Shown here in pieces: positions 33,420-44,327 of a stretch of DNA of 64,000 nucleotides. The notes under the pieces were generated by a model, which had not been told where the DNA came from, searched no databases, and saw nothing but the letters and a program-made list of their open reading frames with translations. Position numbers and translations under genes: made by a program. Numbering within the stretch: the stretch's first letter is position 1; the number at the start of each line of letters is the position of its first letter. This stretch comes from Mycobacterium sp. MYCO198283 (lineage in GTDB: Bacteria > Actinomycetota > Actinomycetes > Mycobacteriales > Mycobacteriaceae). The DNA is taken from the NCBI RefSeq assembly GCF_021213805.1, contig NZ_JAJQJI010000002.1, positions 62,001-126,000 of the forward strand, written 5' to 3'.

Positions 33420-36400
33420 TCAGTAGACGTCACGCAGGTAGCGGTGCTCGGCGATCAGCTCCCGCTTGTAGTCGCGGGCCCGCTCCGCCGACAGGCCGCC
33501 GTGGCGGGTGATGATCTCGGTGAGCGCCGCGTCGACGTCCTTGGCCATCCGGCGGGCGTCGCCGCAGACGTAGAGGTGCGCACCGTCTTGGAGCCACCGC
33601 CACAGCTCGGCGCCGGCGTCGAGCATCCGGTGCTGCACGTAGATCCGGCGCTGCTGGTCGCGCGAGAACGCGAGGTCCAGCCGGGTGAGGAAGCCGTCGT
33701 CGACCATCGGCTCGAGATCGTCGCGGTAGTAGAAGTTCTCGGCGCGGTGCCGATCACCGAAGAACAACCAGTTGCGGCCGGTGTGCCCCAATGCGCGGCG
33801 CTCCTGCAGGAACCCGCGGAACGGCGCGATGCCGGTGCCCGGCCCGACCATGATCATCGGCGTCGCGGCGTCCTGCGGCGGCTTGAAGTGCGGTGAGCGC
33901 TGCACGAAGACCGGCACCGACCGGCCGGCGGCGCGGTCGGCGAGGAACGTCGTCGCGACCCCGCCGCGCGGACCGCCGTCGCTGCCCCGGTAGCGCAGCA
34001 CCGACACCGTCAGCTGCACCTCGTGCGGGCTGACGAGCGGGCTGCTGGAGATGGAGAACTGCCGCGGTGTCAGCCGCACCAGCACGTCCTGCCACTGCTC
34101 GACGTCGGCGCACACCGGGAACTCGCGCACCACGTCGATGCCGTTGCGGCCGACCAGCCACGCGTCGAGCTTCTTGCGCGGGCCGAGCAGCACCTTGGTC
34201 GCGGTGCGGTCCGGGCACAGTTCGGCGACGAAGCGCAGCAGGTCCGGCGTGACGCGGCAGATGTCGTAGTCGCCGATCAGCGCGTCGCGCAGGGTGCGTT
34301 CGGCGCCGTCGACCTCGACGGGCTCCTCGCCGCGCAACCCGGTCGCCGCCAGCCACGCGTCGGCGGCGAAGTCGCTGTTGACGGCGTGGACACCGAGCGA
34401 GTCCCCCACCGCGTAGCTGACGTCGTGCTCGGAGATGTCGAACCCGAACTGGCGCACCTCTTTCGCCGCGGTCGGCGGCGTCAGGAGCACGTTGCGGCAC
34501 AGCGGGGCCCGCACCGGGCGGTTGCGGGTGAACAGCTCCGCGGGCCGTGCGGCGGGCGGTGCCGCGGTCGGTGCCGGCGCGGCCGCCGGGTCGCCGATCA
34601 GGGTGGTGACCTGCTCGGCCCACCGCGCCATCGGTTCGTCGTCGTAGGCCTCGACCTCGGCGCGGTCGAGCAGCTGCTGCGCGCCCAGGTCGGCGAGGCG
34701 GCGGTCGATCGACTTGGCGTAGCCGCAGAAGTTGTCATACGAGCGGTCGCCGATCCCGAGCACCGCGTACCGGACGTGATCGAGGGCCGGAGCGTCGGTG
34801 GCCGCGAGCCGGTCCCAGAACTCGGCGCCGTTGTCCGGCGGGCCGCCGTCGCCGAAGGTGCTCGTCACCACCACGACGTCGCGGGCCGCGGCGAGCCGTG
34901 CCAGCGGGACGTCGTTCATGCTGGCCAGCTCCGATTTCCCGAGCCGCTCGGCCACCCGCGCCGCGACCTCCTCGGCGTTGCCGGTCTGCGACGCCCACAG
35001 CACCAGCGGGGCGTCCTCGGTCGCCGCATCGGTCGTCGTATCCGCCGCCGCGGCGCCCGCCGCCGGGAGGCGCGAGTACCGGCCCGCGAGCAGGCCGTCG
35101 ACCCACAGCCGGATCTCCGGGCGTACCGGCGCGGCGGCCGGCAGCACCGGCACTCCGACCGGGTGCTCGCCCATGCCGGCGAGAAACGCTGCCAGATAGC
35201 GCTTCTCGTCGTCGTCGGGGACCGGCGCCCGCACGTCGGCCGCCTGCAGTACGGCGGCCAGCGGATGGGCGGCCGCCGCCGTCTCGACCGGCCGCAGGCT
35301 GACCGCACTCACCTTGAACTCCGGCTGCAGGGAGTCCGGGTCGACGGCGTCGTTGGTGACGGCGTTGATCGTCAGGTGTTCGCCGTGTTCGTCGTTCCAG
35401 TGGAACGGCACGAAGCAGTTACCGGGCATCACCCGGTCGGTCACCACCGCCGGGAGCACCGCGCGGCCCCGCCGCGACGCCAGCTCGACCGAGCGGCCGT
35501 CGACGATGCCCAGCGCGGCGGCGTCGGCGGGGTTCACCTCGACGAACGGTGCGCCGTTCAGTTTGGTGAGTTTTCCGACCTTCCCGGTCTTGGTCATGGT
35601 GTGCCACTGGTGTTGCAGCCGGCCGGTGTTGAGCACCACCGGGTAGTCGTCGTCGGGCAGCTCGGCCGCCTCGACGTGCGGCCGCGGCACGAAGACGGCG
35701 CGCCGGGACGGCGTCGGGAAGGCCAGCCGCGGCCGGTGCCCGGCCTCGTCGACGAACAGGTCCTGGCTGACGCCGTCGTTGAGGTAGCGGATCGGATGGC
35801 GGTCGAGGTCGCCGCCCGGTTGGTTCTCGGGCGGGACGGGCCACTGCAGCGGGGTGCGCCGCAGCCGCTCGTAGCTCGCGCCCCGCAGGTCGAAACCGGT
35901 GCGCGGATTGCTGAACGCGCGGATCTCGTCGAACACCTCGGCGCTGGAGCTGTAGGCGAAGTGTTCGCCGAAGCCGAGCTGCGCGGCCATGTCGCAGATG
36001 AGCTGCCAGTCGGGCCGCGCATCGCCGACGGGCGGCACGGACTGCGCCAGCAGGGTCAGGTTGCGCTCGGAGTTCACCATGACCTGGTCGGACTCCGCCC
36101 ACAGCGCCGCGGGCAGGACGATGTCGGCGTAGCGGTTGGTCGCGGTGTCCCGGTAGGCGTCCTGGGTGATCACCAGCTCGGCGGCCTGCAGGCCGGCGAT
36201 CGTCGTCGTCCGGTTCGGCATGGTCGCCACCGGGTTGGTGCAGATGATCCAGCAGGCCTTGATGTCGCCGGCGGCGAGCCGCTCGAACATGTCGACGGCG
36301 CCGGCGGAGAACTCACTGCGGATGGTGCCGGGCGCCAGGCCCCACCGGTCCTCGACGAAGGCGCGGTCCTCCGGCGAGGTCACCGAGCGCTGTCCGGGCA

Positions 36401-37460
36401 GTCCCGGCCCCATGTAGCCCATCTCGCGGCCGCCCATGGCGTTGGGCTGCCCGGTGAGCGACATCGGCCCGCTGCCGGGGCGGCAGATGGCGCCGGTCGC
36501 GAGGTGGAGGTTGCAGATCGCGTTGGTGTTGGCCGTGCCGTGCGTGCTCTGGTTGGCGCCGACCGCCCAGCACGTCATCCAGTTCGGCGCCTCGGCGATC
36601 AGCTCGGCGGCCCGCCGGATGTCGGCCTCGGCCAACCCGGTGAGCTCGGCGACCCGGGCGGGCGGGTAGTCGGCCAGAAAGGCCGGCATGGCGTCCCAGC
36701 CCTGCGTGTGCTCGGCGATGAAGTCGGCGTCCACCGCGCCGGCCTCGACGAGCAGGTGCAGCAGTCCGTTGAGCAGCGCGAGGTCGGTGCCGGCCCGGAT
36801 CGGCAGGTAGAGGTCGGCGCCTTCGGCGGTGGTGGTGCGGCGGGGATCGACGACGATGAGCTTGGCGCCCGCCTTGCGCCGGTCCATCATCCGCAGGTAC
36901 AGGATCGGGTGGCAGTCCGCCATGTTCGAGCCGATCACCAAGAACAGGTCCGCGGCGTCGAAGTCGGTGTAGGAGCCGGGCGGTCCGTCGGCGCCGAGCG
37001 ACTGCTTGTAACCGGTGCCCGCGCTGGCCATGCACAGCCGGGAGTTCGACTCCAGGTAGCGGGTGCGCAGGAAGCCCTTCGCGAGTTTGGTGGCGAGGTA
37101 CTGCGATTCGAGCGACATCTGGCCGGAGACGTAGATGCCTACCGCATCCGGGCCGTGCTCGTCGACGACCGCCCGCAGGCGGCGGCCGGCGTCGGCGATC
37201 GCGTCGTCCACCGGCACGGGCAGGAGCTCGTCGCTGCGCCGGGGCCGCAGCAGCGCCGACGTCAGCCGGCCCTCGGCGGCGGCCATCAACTCGGCGTGCG
37301 TGGCACCCTTCGTGCACAGCCGCCCGAAGTTCGCCGGGTGCAGCTTGTCGCCGGACACCCGGGCGATGACGGGCCGGCCGGTGTCGGCGTCGGGCGCGGT
37401 CTGCACCTCGATGCCGCAGCCGACGCCGCAGTACGAACACGCCGTCCTGGTCACCGCCAC
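33420..37460 (-). CDS. nasN: Self-sufficient assimilatory nitrate reductase (Mo-bisPGD + flavodoxin + FAD reductase)
   Basis: 1346 residues, GTG 37460 (GTG 37454 is possible). It is a natural fusion. Residues 1-~720 are a NarB/NapA-type molybdopterin oxidoreductase with a [4Fe-4S] site C8-x2-C11-x3-C15-x33-C49 and SRLCMASAG, the likely Mo-ligand cysteine. A flavodoxin domain follows (LVLWASQTGNAEEVAARVAERL; TSTFGDGGPPDN). The end is a CysJ-like FAD/NADPH module (RQFSISSSPL; VGPGTGIAPFRGFLQERR; LYVCGDARRMAKDVD). Such fusions draw electrons from NADPH directly and need no separate ferredoxin; M. smegmatis NasN is the known example. It reduces nitrate to nitrite in the cytoplasm. It begins 14 nt after narK stops. 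Confidence 0.9.
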   Translation of the reverse strand: MAVTRTACSYCGVGCGIEVQTAPDADTGRPVIARVSGDKLHPANFGRLCTKGATHAELMAAAEGRLTSALLRPRRSDELLPVPVDDAIADAGRRLRAVVDEHGPDAVGIYVSGQMSLESQYLATKLAKGFLRTRYLESNSRLCMASAGTGYKQSLGADGPPGSYTDFDAADLFLVIGSNMADCHPILYLRMMDRRKAGAKLIVVDPRRTTTAEGADLYLPIRAGTDLALLNGLLHLLVEAGAVDADFIAEHTQGWDAMPAFLADYPPARVAELTGLAEADIRRAAELIAEAPNWMTCWAVGANQSTHGTANTNAICNLHLATGAICRPGSGPMSLTGQPNAMGGREMGYMGPGLPGQRSVTSPEDRAFVEDRWGLAPGTIRSEFSAGAVDMFERLAAGDIKACWIICTNPVATMPNRTTTIAGLQAAELVITQDAYRDTATNRYADIVLPAALWAESDQVMVNSERNLTLLAQSVPPVGDARPDWQLICDMAAQLGFGEHFAYSSSAEVFDEIRAFSNPRTGFDLRGASYERLRRTPLQWPVPPENQPGGDLDRHPIRYLNDGVSQDLFVDEAGHRPRLAFPTPSRRAVFVPRPHVEAAELPDDDYPVVLNTGRLQHQWHTMTKTGKVGKLTKLNGAPFVEVNPADAAALGIVDGRSVELASRRGRAVLPAVVTDRVMPGNCFVPFHWNDEHGEHLTINAVTNDAVDPDSLQPEFKVSAVSLRPVETAAAAHPLAAVLQAADVRAPVPDDDEKRYLAAFLAGMGEHPVGVPVLPAAAPVRPEIRLWVDGLLAGRYSRLPAAGAAAADTTTDAATEDAPLVLWASQTGNAEEVAARVAERLGKSELASMNDVPLARLAAARDVVVVTSTFGDGGPPDNGAEFWDRLAATDAPALDHVRYAVLGIGDRSYDNFCGYAKSIDRRLADLGAQQLLDRAEVEAYDDEPMARWAEQVTTLIGDPAAAPAPTAAPPAARPAELFTRNRPVRAPLCRNVLLTPPTAAKEVRQFGFDISEHDVSYAVGDSLGVHAVNSDFAADAWLAATGLRGEEPVEVDGAERTLRDALIGDYDICRVTPDLLRFVAELCPDRTATKVLLGPRKKLDAWLVGRNGIDVVREFPVCADVEQWQDVLVRLTPRQFSISSSPLVSPHEVQLTVSVLRYRGSDGGPRGGVATTFLADRAAGRSVPVFVQRSPHFKPPQDAATPMIMVGPGTGIAPFRGFLQERRALGHTGRNWLFFGDRHRAENFYYRDDLEPMVDDGFLTRLDLAFSRDQQRRIYVQHRMLDAGAELWRWLQDGAHLYVCGDARRMAKDVDAALTEIITRHGGLSAERARDYKRELIAEHRYLRDVY

Positions 37461-37474
37461 GGGTTCGCCCGAAC

Positions 37475-38896
37475 TCAGGACGTCGCCGGGGCCGGCACGC
37501 GGCCGGCGTGCCCGCCGGTGTCCATCCTGGCGGTGTTGATCCGCAGGAACACCAGCCACGTCACCACGGCGCACACCACGTAGAAGCCGAGGAAGACCCA
37601 GAACGCGTTGGTCGCCGACTTGGCGTCGCCGACGTAGGAGGCACGCAGCACGACGTTGATGAACACGCCGCCGAGCGCGCCGACCGCGCCGGCGAACCCG
37701 ATCAGCGCACCCGACATGCTGCGCGACCAGGCGGCCTTCTCGGCGCGGCTCCAGTCCTCGCGGCCCTGCGCCTTGGCCTCGAAGATCGACGGGATCATCT
37801 TGTAGGTCGAGCCGTTGCCGAGCCCGGACAGCACGAACAGCAGGATGAACCCGGCGACGTAGGCGGCCAACTGCCCGTCCGTCGCCGCGCCGGGGGTGGC
37901 GTCGTCGAGCGTTCCGGCGGTCACCAGGATGCCGCCGGCGAAGATCATCGCGATGAACACGTTCAGCGTCACCTTGCCGCCGCCGATGCGGTCGGCGAGC
38001 TTGCCGCCGAACGGTCGGGCGATCGACCCGAGCAGCGGGCCGATGAACGCGATCTGGGCGGCGTGCAGCGACGCCTGCGCGGGGGTGTCGCCACCGGCGA
38101 GGTAGTTGATCTGCAACACCTGGCCGAAGGCGAACGAGAACCCGATGAACGAGCCGAACGTGCCGATGTAGAGGAAGCTCATCACCCAGGAGTGCTTGAA
38201 CCGCAACGCTTCTGCCAGCGCACCCAGGTTGGAGCGCTGGTCGGCGAGGTTGTCCATGAACAGCGCGGCGCCGGCCGCGGCGACGGCGATCAGCACCAGG
38301 TAGATGGCGCAGACGACCTCGGGCGCGGTGTTGCTGACCGTCGCGATCACCAGCAGGCCGATCAGCTGTATCACCGGCACGCCGATGTTGCCGCCCCCGG
38401 CGTTCAACCCCAGTGCCCAGCCCTTGAGCCGCTGCGGGTAGAACGCGTTGATGTTCGTCATGGACGACGCGAAGTTGCCGCCACCCACGCCCGCGAACGC
38501 CGCGACCACCATGAAGGTGGTGTAGGAGGTGCCGGGCCGCGTCATCGCCCACAGCGTCAGCAACGTCGGGATCAGCAGCAGCAGCGCGCTGACCACCGTC
38601 CAGTTGCGGCCGCCGAACTTCGCCGGCGCCACCGTGTACGGGATGCGCATGATCGCGCCCACCAGCGTGGGGACCGCCACGAGGTAGAACTTGCCGGCCG
38701 CGTCGATGTGGTACGTCGACTGCGGCATGAACAACACCATGACCGACCAGATCGACCAGATGGAGAAGCCGACGTGTTCGGCCACGATCGACCAGATCAG
38801 GTTGCGCCGGGCGATGCGCGCGCCCCCGGCTTCCCACGCCGCCACGTCCTCGGCATCCCAGTGTTCGATGGTGCGGTTTCGCCTCACAATGCTCAC
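37475..38896 (-). CDS. narK: NarK/NasA-type nitrate transporter
   Basis: 473 residues with about 12 membrane helices (major facilitator superfamily). The two nitrate signatures are visible: GVGGGNFASSMTNINAF and LGLNAGGGNIGVPVIQ, both glycine-rich, plus arginines in the early helix region (IMRIPYTVAP) and in SIARPFGGK that bind the anion in NarK. It imports nitrate, or exchanges it for nitrite, across the cytoplasmic membrane. GTG 38896 is the start (GTG 38887 also possible). It leads the narK-nasN transcription unit, so uptake and reduction are co-expressed. A promoter should lie in 38897-39004, but no clear box was found. Confidence 0.93.
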   Translation of the reverse strand: MSIVRRNRTIEHWDAEDVAAWEAGGARIARRNLIWSIVAEHVGFSIWSIWSVMVLFMPQSTYHIDAAGKFYLVAVPTLVGAIMRIPYTVAPAKFGGRNWTVVSALLLLIPTLLTLWAMTRPGTSYTTFMVVAAFAGVGGGNFASSMTNINAFYPQRLKGWALGLNAGGGNIGVPVIQLIGLLVIATVSNTAPEVVCAIYLVLIAVAAAGAALFMDNLADQRSNLGALAEALRFKHSWVMSFLYIGTFGSFIGFSFAFGQVLQINYLAGGDTPAQASLHAAQIAFIGPLLGSIARPFGGKLADRIGGGKVTLNVFIAMIFAGGILVTAGTLDDATPGAATDGQLAAYVAGFILLFVLSGLGNGSTYKMIPSIFEAKAQGREDWSRAEKAAWSRSMSGALIGFAGAVGALGGVFINVVLRASYVGDAKSATNAFWVFLGFYVVCAVVTWLVFLRINTARMDTGGHAGRVPAPATS

Positions 38897-39004
38897 GAGA
38901 GCAGGTTTACGGGGCGCTGATTCGCCGTCCGTTGCCCCGGGATATCGGATGTGTCAACAGCACCTCACAGTCCGGGTCGCCGGGGCGTGAGGCTCGCGGC
39001 GGGG

Positions 39005-39859
39005 TCAGAGCGCGAGCCGCACCAGGGCGGCGGTGCGGGCCAGCCCGGGGAACGCGGCGGCGGTGGAGCGGGGGTGCAGCGCGTGCACCGCCAGCCGGAA
39101 CATCAAGGCGCGCAGCAGCATCTGCGGCCACTCCGGCATGGAGCTCCAGCGCTCGATGAGCCCGTCGTCGGCCTCGCCCCAGGACAGCGCGTCGACCACC
39201 GCGACGGCTGCTCCCCACGACGCCGGGCGCCAGTACGGCGTGATGTCGGTGAGGCCGGGGGCCGCCGTCCCGGAGAACAGCACGGTGCCGTACAGGTCGC
39301 CGTGCACCAGCTGGCTGGGGCTGCGGGTGGGCCGGCGCAGCGTCGCGAGCTGGTTGATCAGCTCGATGGACCGCTTGCCGTCGGCCGACCCGGGAGACAC
39401 CTCGGCGCCGGGCGGCAGCGACTTGAGCGGCCGCTCCTCCCAGGCCGCGCGGTCGGCGGCGATGAACACGTCGACGTCGGCCCACGGCACCTGCGGCGGC
39501 TGGGTGAGGAAGCGGGGCCGCTCGAGTTTCGCGGTGGCCTCGTGCAGCCGCACCGCCACGCTCACCACCTCGTCGTGGCGGGGCTCGGGCGTTCCGGCGA
39601 CGAAGGTGTCGGCGCGCCACCCGGCCACCACATACCGGCCGTCGGTGGAACGCACGGGCCGCGCGAGCCGCACGCCGTCGACGAACAGCGTCTCGCGGAC
39701 CTTTGCCGACCAGGCCGCGCGGGCGTGATCGGCCACCTGCGTGAACACCACCTCGCCGCACCGCCAGCCCCCGTCGACGATGACGTCGAGCGGTTCGGGC
39801 ACCGCCCCGGCCAGCCCGAACGCCGCCAGCACGTGCTCCGGAGGCGATTCGGCGGTCAC
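39005..39859 (-). CDS. TIGR02569-family protein, phosphotransferase-like (Rv3205c orthologue)
   Basis: 284 residues. The central SQLVHGDLYGTVLF resembles the catalytic HGDxxxxN loop of aminoglycoside/choline-type phosphotransferases but has Thr-Val where the Asn region is expected, and FVDGVRLARPVRSTDGRYVVAGW is a conserved actinobacterial block. Function is unknown; an inactive or altered kinase-like protein is likely. GTG 39859 is chosen because a -10 box (TAGCGT) lies 7 nt before it and relatives start with the same MTxE-type sequence; GTG 39868 and ATG 39880 lie in or above the box. It is next to moeZ on the same strand, 78 nt upstream of nothing shared. Confidence 0.85.
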   Translation of the reverse strand: MTAESPPEHVLAAFGLAGAVPEPLDVIVDGGWRCGEVVFTQVADHARAAWSAKVRETLFVDGVRLARPVRSTDGRYVVAGWRADTFVAGTPEPRHDEVVSVAVRLHEATAKLERPRFLTQPPQVPWADVDVFIAADRAAWEERPLKSLPPGAEVSPGSADGKRSIELINQLATLRRPTRSPSQLVHGDLYGTVLFSGTAAPGLTDITPYWRPASWGAAVAVVDALSWGEADDGLIERWSSMPEWPQMLLRALMFRLAVHALHPRSTAAAFPGLARTAALVRLAL

Positions 39860-39866
39860 GGGGATC

Positions 39867-39872
39867 ACGCTA
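39867..39872 (-). promoter_or_regulatory. -10 box (TAGCGT) for leaderless Rv3205c-like gene
   Basis: Minus-strand TAGCGT plus 7 nt (gatcccc) leads directly to GTG 39859. Confidence 0.5.
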
Positions 39873-39937
39873 CCGAGCAACCACTTCGACGCCCTTCGGT
39901 GCCGGCGGAGTGTCGCCGCACCGTTACCGGAGTGTGC

Positions 39938-41131
39938 TCAGTACATCACCATGTCGGGTTCGAACTGCTTGGCCCACGCGGTGATGCCGCCCTGCAGATG
40001 CAAGGCGTCGGCGAAGCCCGCGTTCTTCACCGCGGCCAGCGCCTCGGCCGAACGCACGCCGGTCTTGCAGTACAGCACCGCGGTCCGGTCGTGCGGCAGT
40101 TTCGCCAGCCCGTCGCCGGACTCCAGCGAGGACTTCGGGATGAGTTCCGCGCCGGCGATGTGGTTGATGTCCCACTCGACCGGCTCGCGGACGTCGATCA
40201 GCGCGATGTCCTTGCCGGCGTCGAGCATCTCGCGCAGTTCCCGCGGCGTGATGGTCGAGCCCTTCGCGGCCTGCGCGGCGTCGTCGGACAGCACCCCGCA
40301 GAACGCCTCGTAGTCGATGAGCTCGGTGATCTTCGGCGTCGCCGGGTCCTTGCGGATCTTGATGGTGCGGTAGCTCATCTCGAGCGCGTCGTAGACCATC
40401 AGCCGGCCCAGCAGCGGCTCGCCGATGCCGGTGATCAGTTTGATCGCCTCGGTGCCCATCACCGACGCGATCGACGCGCACAGGATGCCCAGCACGCCGC
40501 CCTCCGCGCACGACGGGACCATGCCCGGCGGCGGCGGGACCGGGTAGAGGTCGCGGTAGTTGAGGCCCCGCCGCTCCCCGCCGGGCCCGTCGGGGGCGTC
40601 CTCCCAGAACACCGACACCTGGCCCTCGAAGCGGTAGATCGAGCCCCACACGTACGGCTTGCCGGCCAGCACGGCGGCGTCGTTGACCAGGTAGCGGGTG
40701 GCGAAGTTGTCGGTGCCGTCGAGGATCAGGTCGTAGTCGCCGAACAGCTCGACGGCGTTGTCGGGTTCCAGCCGCACCTCGTGCAGCACCACGTCCACCA
40801 GCGGATTGATCTCGCGGATCGAGTCGCGGGCGCTCTGCGCCTTGGGCCGGCCGATGTCGGACTGGCCGTGGATGATCTGCCGCTGCAGGTTCGACTCGTC
40901 GACGACGTCGAACTCGACGATGCCGAGGGTGCCCACCCCGGCCGCGGCGAGGTAGAGCAGCGTCGGTGAGCCGAGCCCGCCGGCGCCGATGACCAGCACG
41001 CGGGCGTTCTTCAGCCGCTTCTGGCCGTCGAGCCCGAGGTCCGGGATGATGAGGTGGCGGCTGTAGCGGGCGACCTCGTCACGGGTCAGCTCGGCGGCGG
41101 GTTCCACCAGCGGCGGCAGCGGTGAGGACAC
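39938..41131 (-). CDS. moeZ: Adenylyltransferase/sulfurtransferase MoeZ
   Basis: 397 residues. The N-terminal E1-like domain has RYSRHLIIPDLG, VIGAGGLGSPTLLYLAAAG (ATP-binding loop) and LDGTDNFATRYLVND. The C-terminal rhodanese domain carries LYCKTGVRSAEAL, with the persulfide cysteine. MoeZ adenylates and sulfurates the C-termini of ubiquitin-like sulfur carriers (MoaD, CysO), feeding molybdopterin and cysteine synthesis. In this genome it thereby supports the molybdenum cofactor of the nearby nitrate reductase. GTG 41131 follows AGGAG. A small extra loop (GGERRGLNY) distinguishes it from the M. tuberculosis protein. Confidence 0.95.
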   Translation of the reverse strand: MSSPLPPLVEPAAELTRDEVARYSRHLIIPDLGLDGQKRLKNARVLVIGAGGLGSPTLLYLAAAGVGTLGIVEFDVVDESNLQRQIIHGQSDIGRPKAQSARDSIREINPLVDVVLHEVRLEPDNAVELFGDYDLILDGTDNFATRYLVNDAAVLAGKPYVWGSIYRFEGQVSVFWEDAPDGPGGERRGLNYRDLYPVPPPPGMVPSCAEGGVLGILCASIASVMGTEAIKLITGIGEPLLGRLMVYDALEMSYRTIKIRKDPATPKITELIDYEAFCGVLSDDAAQAAKGSTITPRELREMLDAGKDIALIDVREPVEWDINHIAGAELIPKSSLESGDGLAKLPHDRTAVLYCKTGVRSAEALAAVKNAGFADALHLQGGITAWAKQFEPDMVMY

Positions 41132-41201
41132 CGGACACTCCTCGCACGAAGGGTTGGGGCACTTCGGATCAACCGTAGATCGCCGGTGAAGCTTCCCGGG
41201 G

Positions 41202-43083
<1,882 letters not shown>

Positions 43084-43095
43084 CAACGCCCGCGC

Positions 43096-43320
43096 TCAGC
43101 TGGTGAAGCCCACCCGGCGCACGTCGGCGGCGCCGATCTCCACGTAGGTGATCTTGGCGGTCTGCACGAGGAAGCGTCGGCCGCGCTCGTCGGCGAGCTT
43201 CAGCACGTCGCTGCCCCCGGCGAGCGCCTCGGTGACCAGCTGCTCCACCTCGTCCTGCGTCTGCGCACTGGCGACGACGAGCTCCCGAGGGCTGTCTGCG
43301 ACACCGATCTTGATTTCCAC
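43096..43320 (-). CDS. DUF3107 small protein (TB9.4, Rv3208A orthologue)
   Basis: 74 residues from GTG 43320, which follows GGAGG by 8 nt and gives the VEIKIGVADSPREL start of the family. A longer ATG start at 43335 would place that ribosome site inside the gene. DUF3107 proteins are short alpha/beta cytosolic proteins conserved in actinobacteria (AQTQDEVEQLVTEAL, FLVQTAKITYVEIG). Function unknown; M. tuberculosis TB9.4 is a known T-cell antigen. Confidence 0.9.
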   Translation of the reverse strand: MEIKIGVADSPRELVVASAQTQDEVEQLVTEALAGGSDVLKLADERGRRFLVQTAKITYVEIGAADVRRVGFTS

Positions 43321-43401
43321 GCTGGGGGCCTCCATGGCTCGATCCGACTTATTGGCAGGCTAGTGGACGGCCGGCGGGCCGCTCGCCGGCTGGGCGAGGG
43401 T

Positions 43402-44106
43402 TCAGGCGAGCCCGAGTTCGGCCATCCGCTCGGCGTGGGTGCGCTGCAGCCGGTCGAAGAACTCGCCGAGCTGGGTCAGTCCGCCCGAACCCGACAGCAC
43501 CAGATCGGTCAGCTCGTCGTGTTCGGCGAGTACGTACTGCGCCTGGGTGATCGCCTCGCCGAGGAGCCGCCGCGCCCACAGCGTCAGCCGGTTGCGCTGC
43601 TGGCCGCTGGTCGTGACGACGCCGCGCACCTCGGCGAGCACGAACTGCGAGTGGCCGGTCTCGGCGAGCACGGCCCGCACGACGCCGGCGACCTCGTCGG
43701 GCAGCACGTCGGTGATCTCGCGGTAGAAGTCGGCCGCCAGCGCGTCGCCGATGTAGGCCTTCACCAGCGCTTCGAGCCAGGTGCTCGGGGTGGTGAGCCG
43801 GTGGTAGTTCTCCAGCGCCGAGGCGTACCCCGCCATCGCCGGGATGACGTCGATACCGCGGCGCTCCAGCGCATCGCGCAGCAGCTCGTAGTGCGCCATC
43901 TCGGCGGCGGCCATGCTCGCCATCGCGATCCGGCCGCGCAGGTCGGGCGCCATGCGCGCCTCGTCGGTCAGCCGGTAGAACGCCGCGATCTCGCCGTAGG
44001 CCAGCAGCGCGAACAGCTTGTCGACACCCGGGTGGTCGGCGGCGATGCGCGGCCGCGCCTCGTCGAGTGATCCCGCCGACGACGCTGCTGGCTGACTCGA
44101 CGACAT
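43402..44106 (-). CDS. Ferritin-like di-iron fold protein (Rv3210c orthologue)
   Basis: 234 residues from ATG 44106, which has TACAGT 6 nt upstream. The chain is helical and carries ferritin-like carboxylate/histidine positions: LLAYGEIAAFYRLTDEA, MAAAEMAHYELLRDAL (ExxH) and LAETGHSQFVLAEV (ExxH-like). This is the pattern of MiaE-like tRNA hydroxylase folds annotated in actinobacteria. Iron binding is likely but the substrate is unproven. It is divergent from rhlE with 221 nt between starts. Confidence 0.82.
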   Translation of the reverse strand: MSSSQPAASSAGSLDEARPRIAADHPGVDKLFALLAYGEIAAFYRLTDEARMAPDLRGRIAMASMAAAEMAHYELLRDALERRGIDVIPAMAGYASALENYHRLTTPSTWLEALVKAYIGDALAADFYREITDVLPDEVAGVVRAVLAETGHSQFVLAEVRGVVTTSGQQRNRLTLWARRLLGEAITQAQYVLAEHDELTDLVLSGSGGLTQLGEFFDRLQRTHAERMAELGLA

Positions 44107-44112
44107 GGCCAC

Positions 44113-44118
44113 ACTGTA
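44113..44118 (-). promoter_or_regulatory. -10 box (TACAGT) for leaderless ferritin-like gene
   Basis: Minus-strand TACAGT plus 6 nt (gtggcc) leads to ATG 44106. Confidence 0.45.
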
Positions 44119-44160
44119 ACGGCCGGCATCCCCTTCCCCGGTGCCGACGGCCGGAGCCGG

Positions 44161-44188
44161 TAGACTGGGCACAGGTAGAACCTCTACC
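44161..44188 (+). promoter_or_regulatory. Possible rhlE promoter and palindrome
   Basis: TAGACT (44161-44166) fits a -10 box; GGTAGA-ACC-TCTACC (44174-44188) is a perfect palindrome at or just after the predicted start. The leader to rhlE would be about 155 nt, long for this window, so control at the RNA level is possible. Confidence 0.4.
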
Positions 44189-44327
44189 AGGCAATGTGCG
44201 TGCACGCAGTTCGGGCCGCCCCGGAGATTCTCCGGAGCGCCGGCCCCGCCGATCGGCAGCAGTTCCGTCAGCTCGTGCGCGCGGAGAACCGCTCACGAAT
44301 TGACCATCGGAAGGCTGTACCGAGCCC

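Noticed and set aside
33420..38837. Nitrate reductase frame extended to 1805 codons
   Set aside because: The extra 459 codons run through narK in another frame and are Arg/His-rich noise; GTG 37460 starts the Fe-S domain.
38940..38970. AC-n9-AC-like site upstream of narK
   Set aside because: The best candidate (near gtcaacagcacctcac) has an 8-nt, not 9-nt, spacing and poor half-sites.
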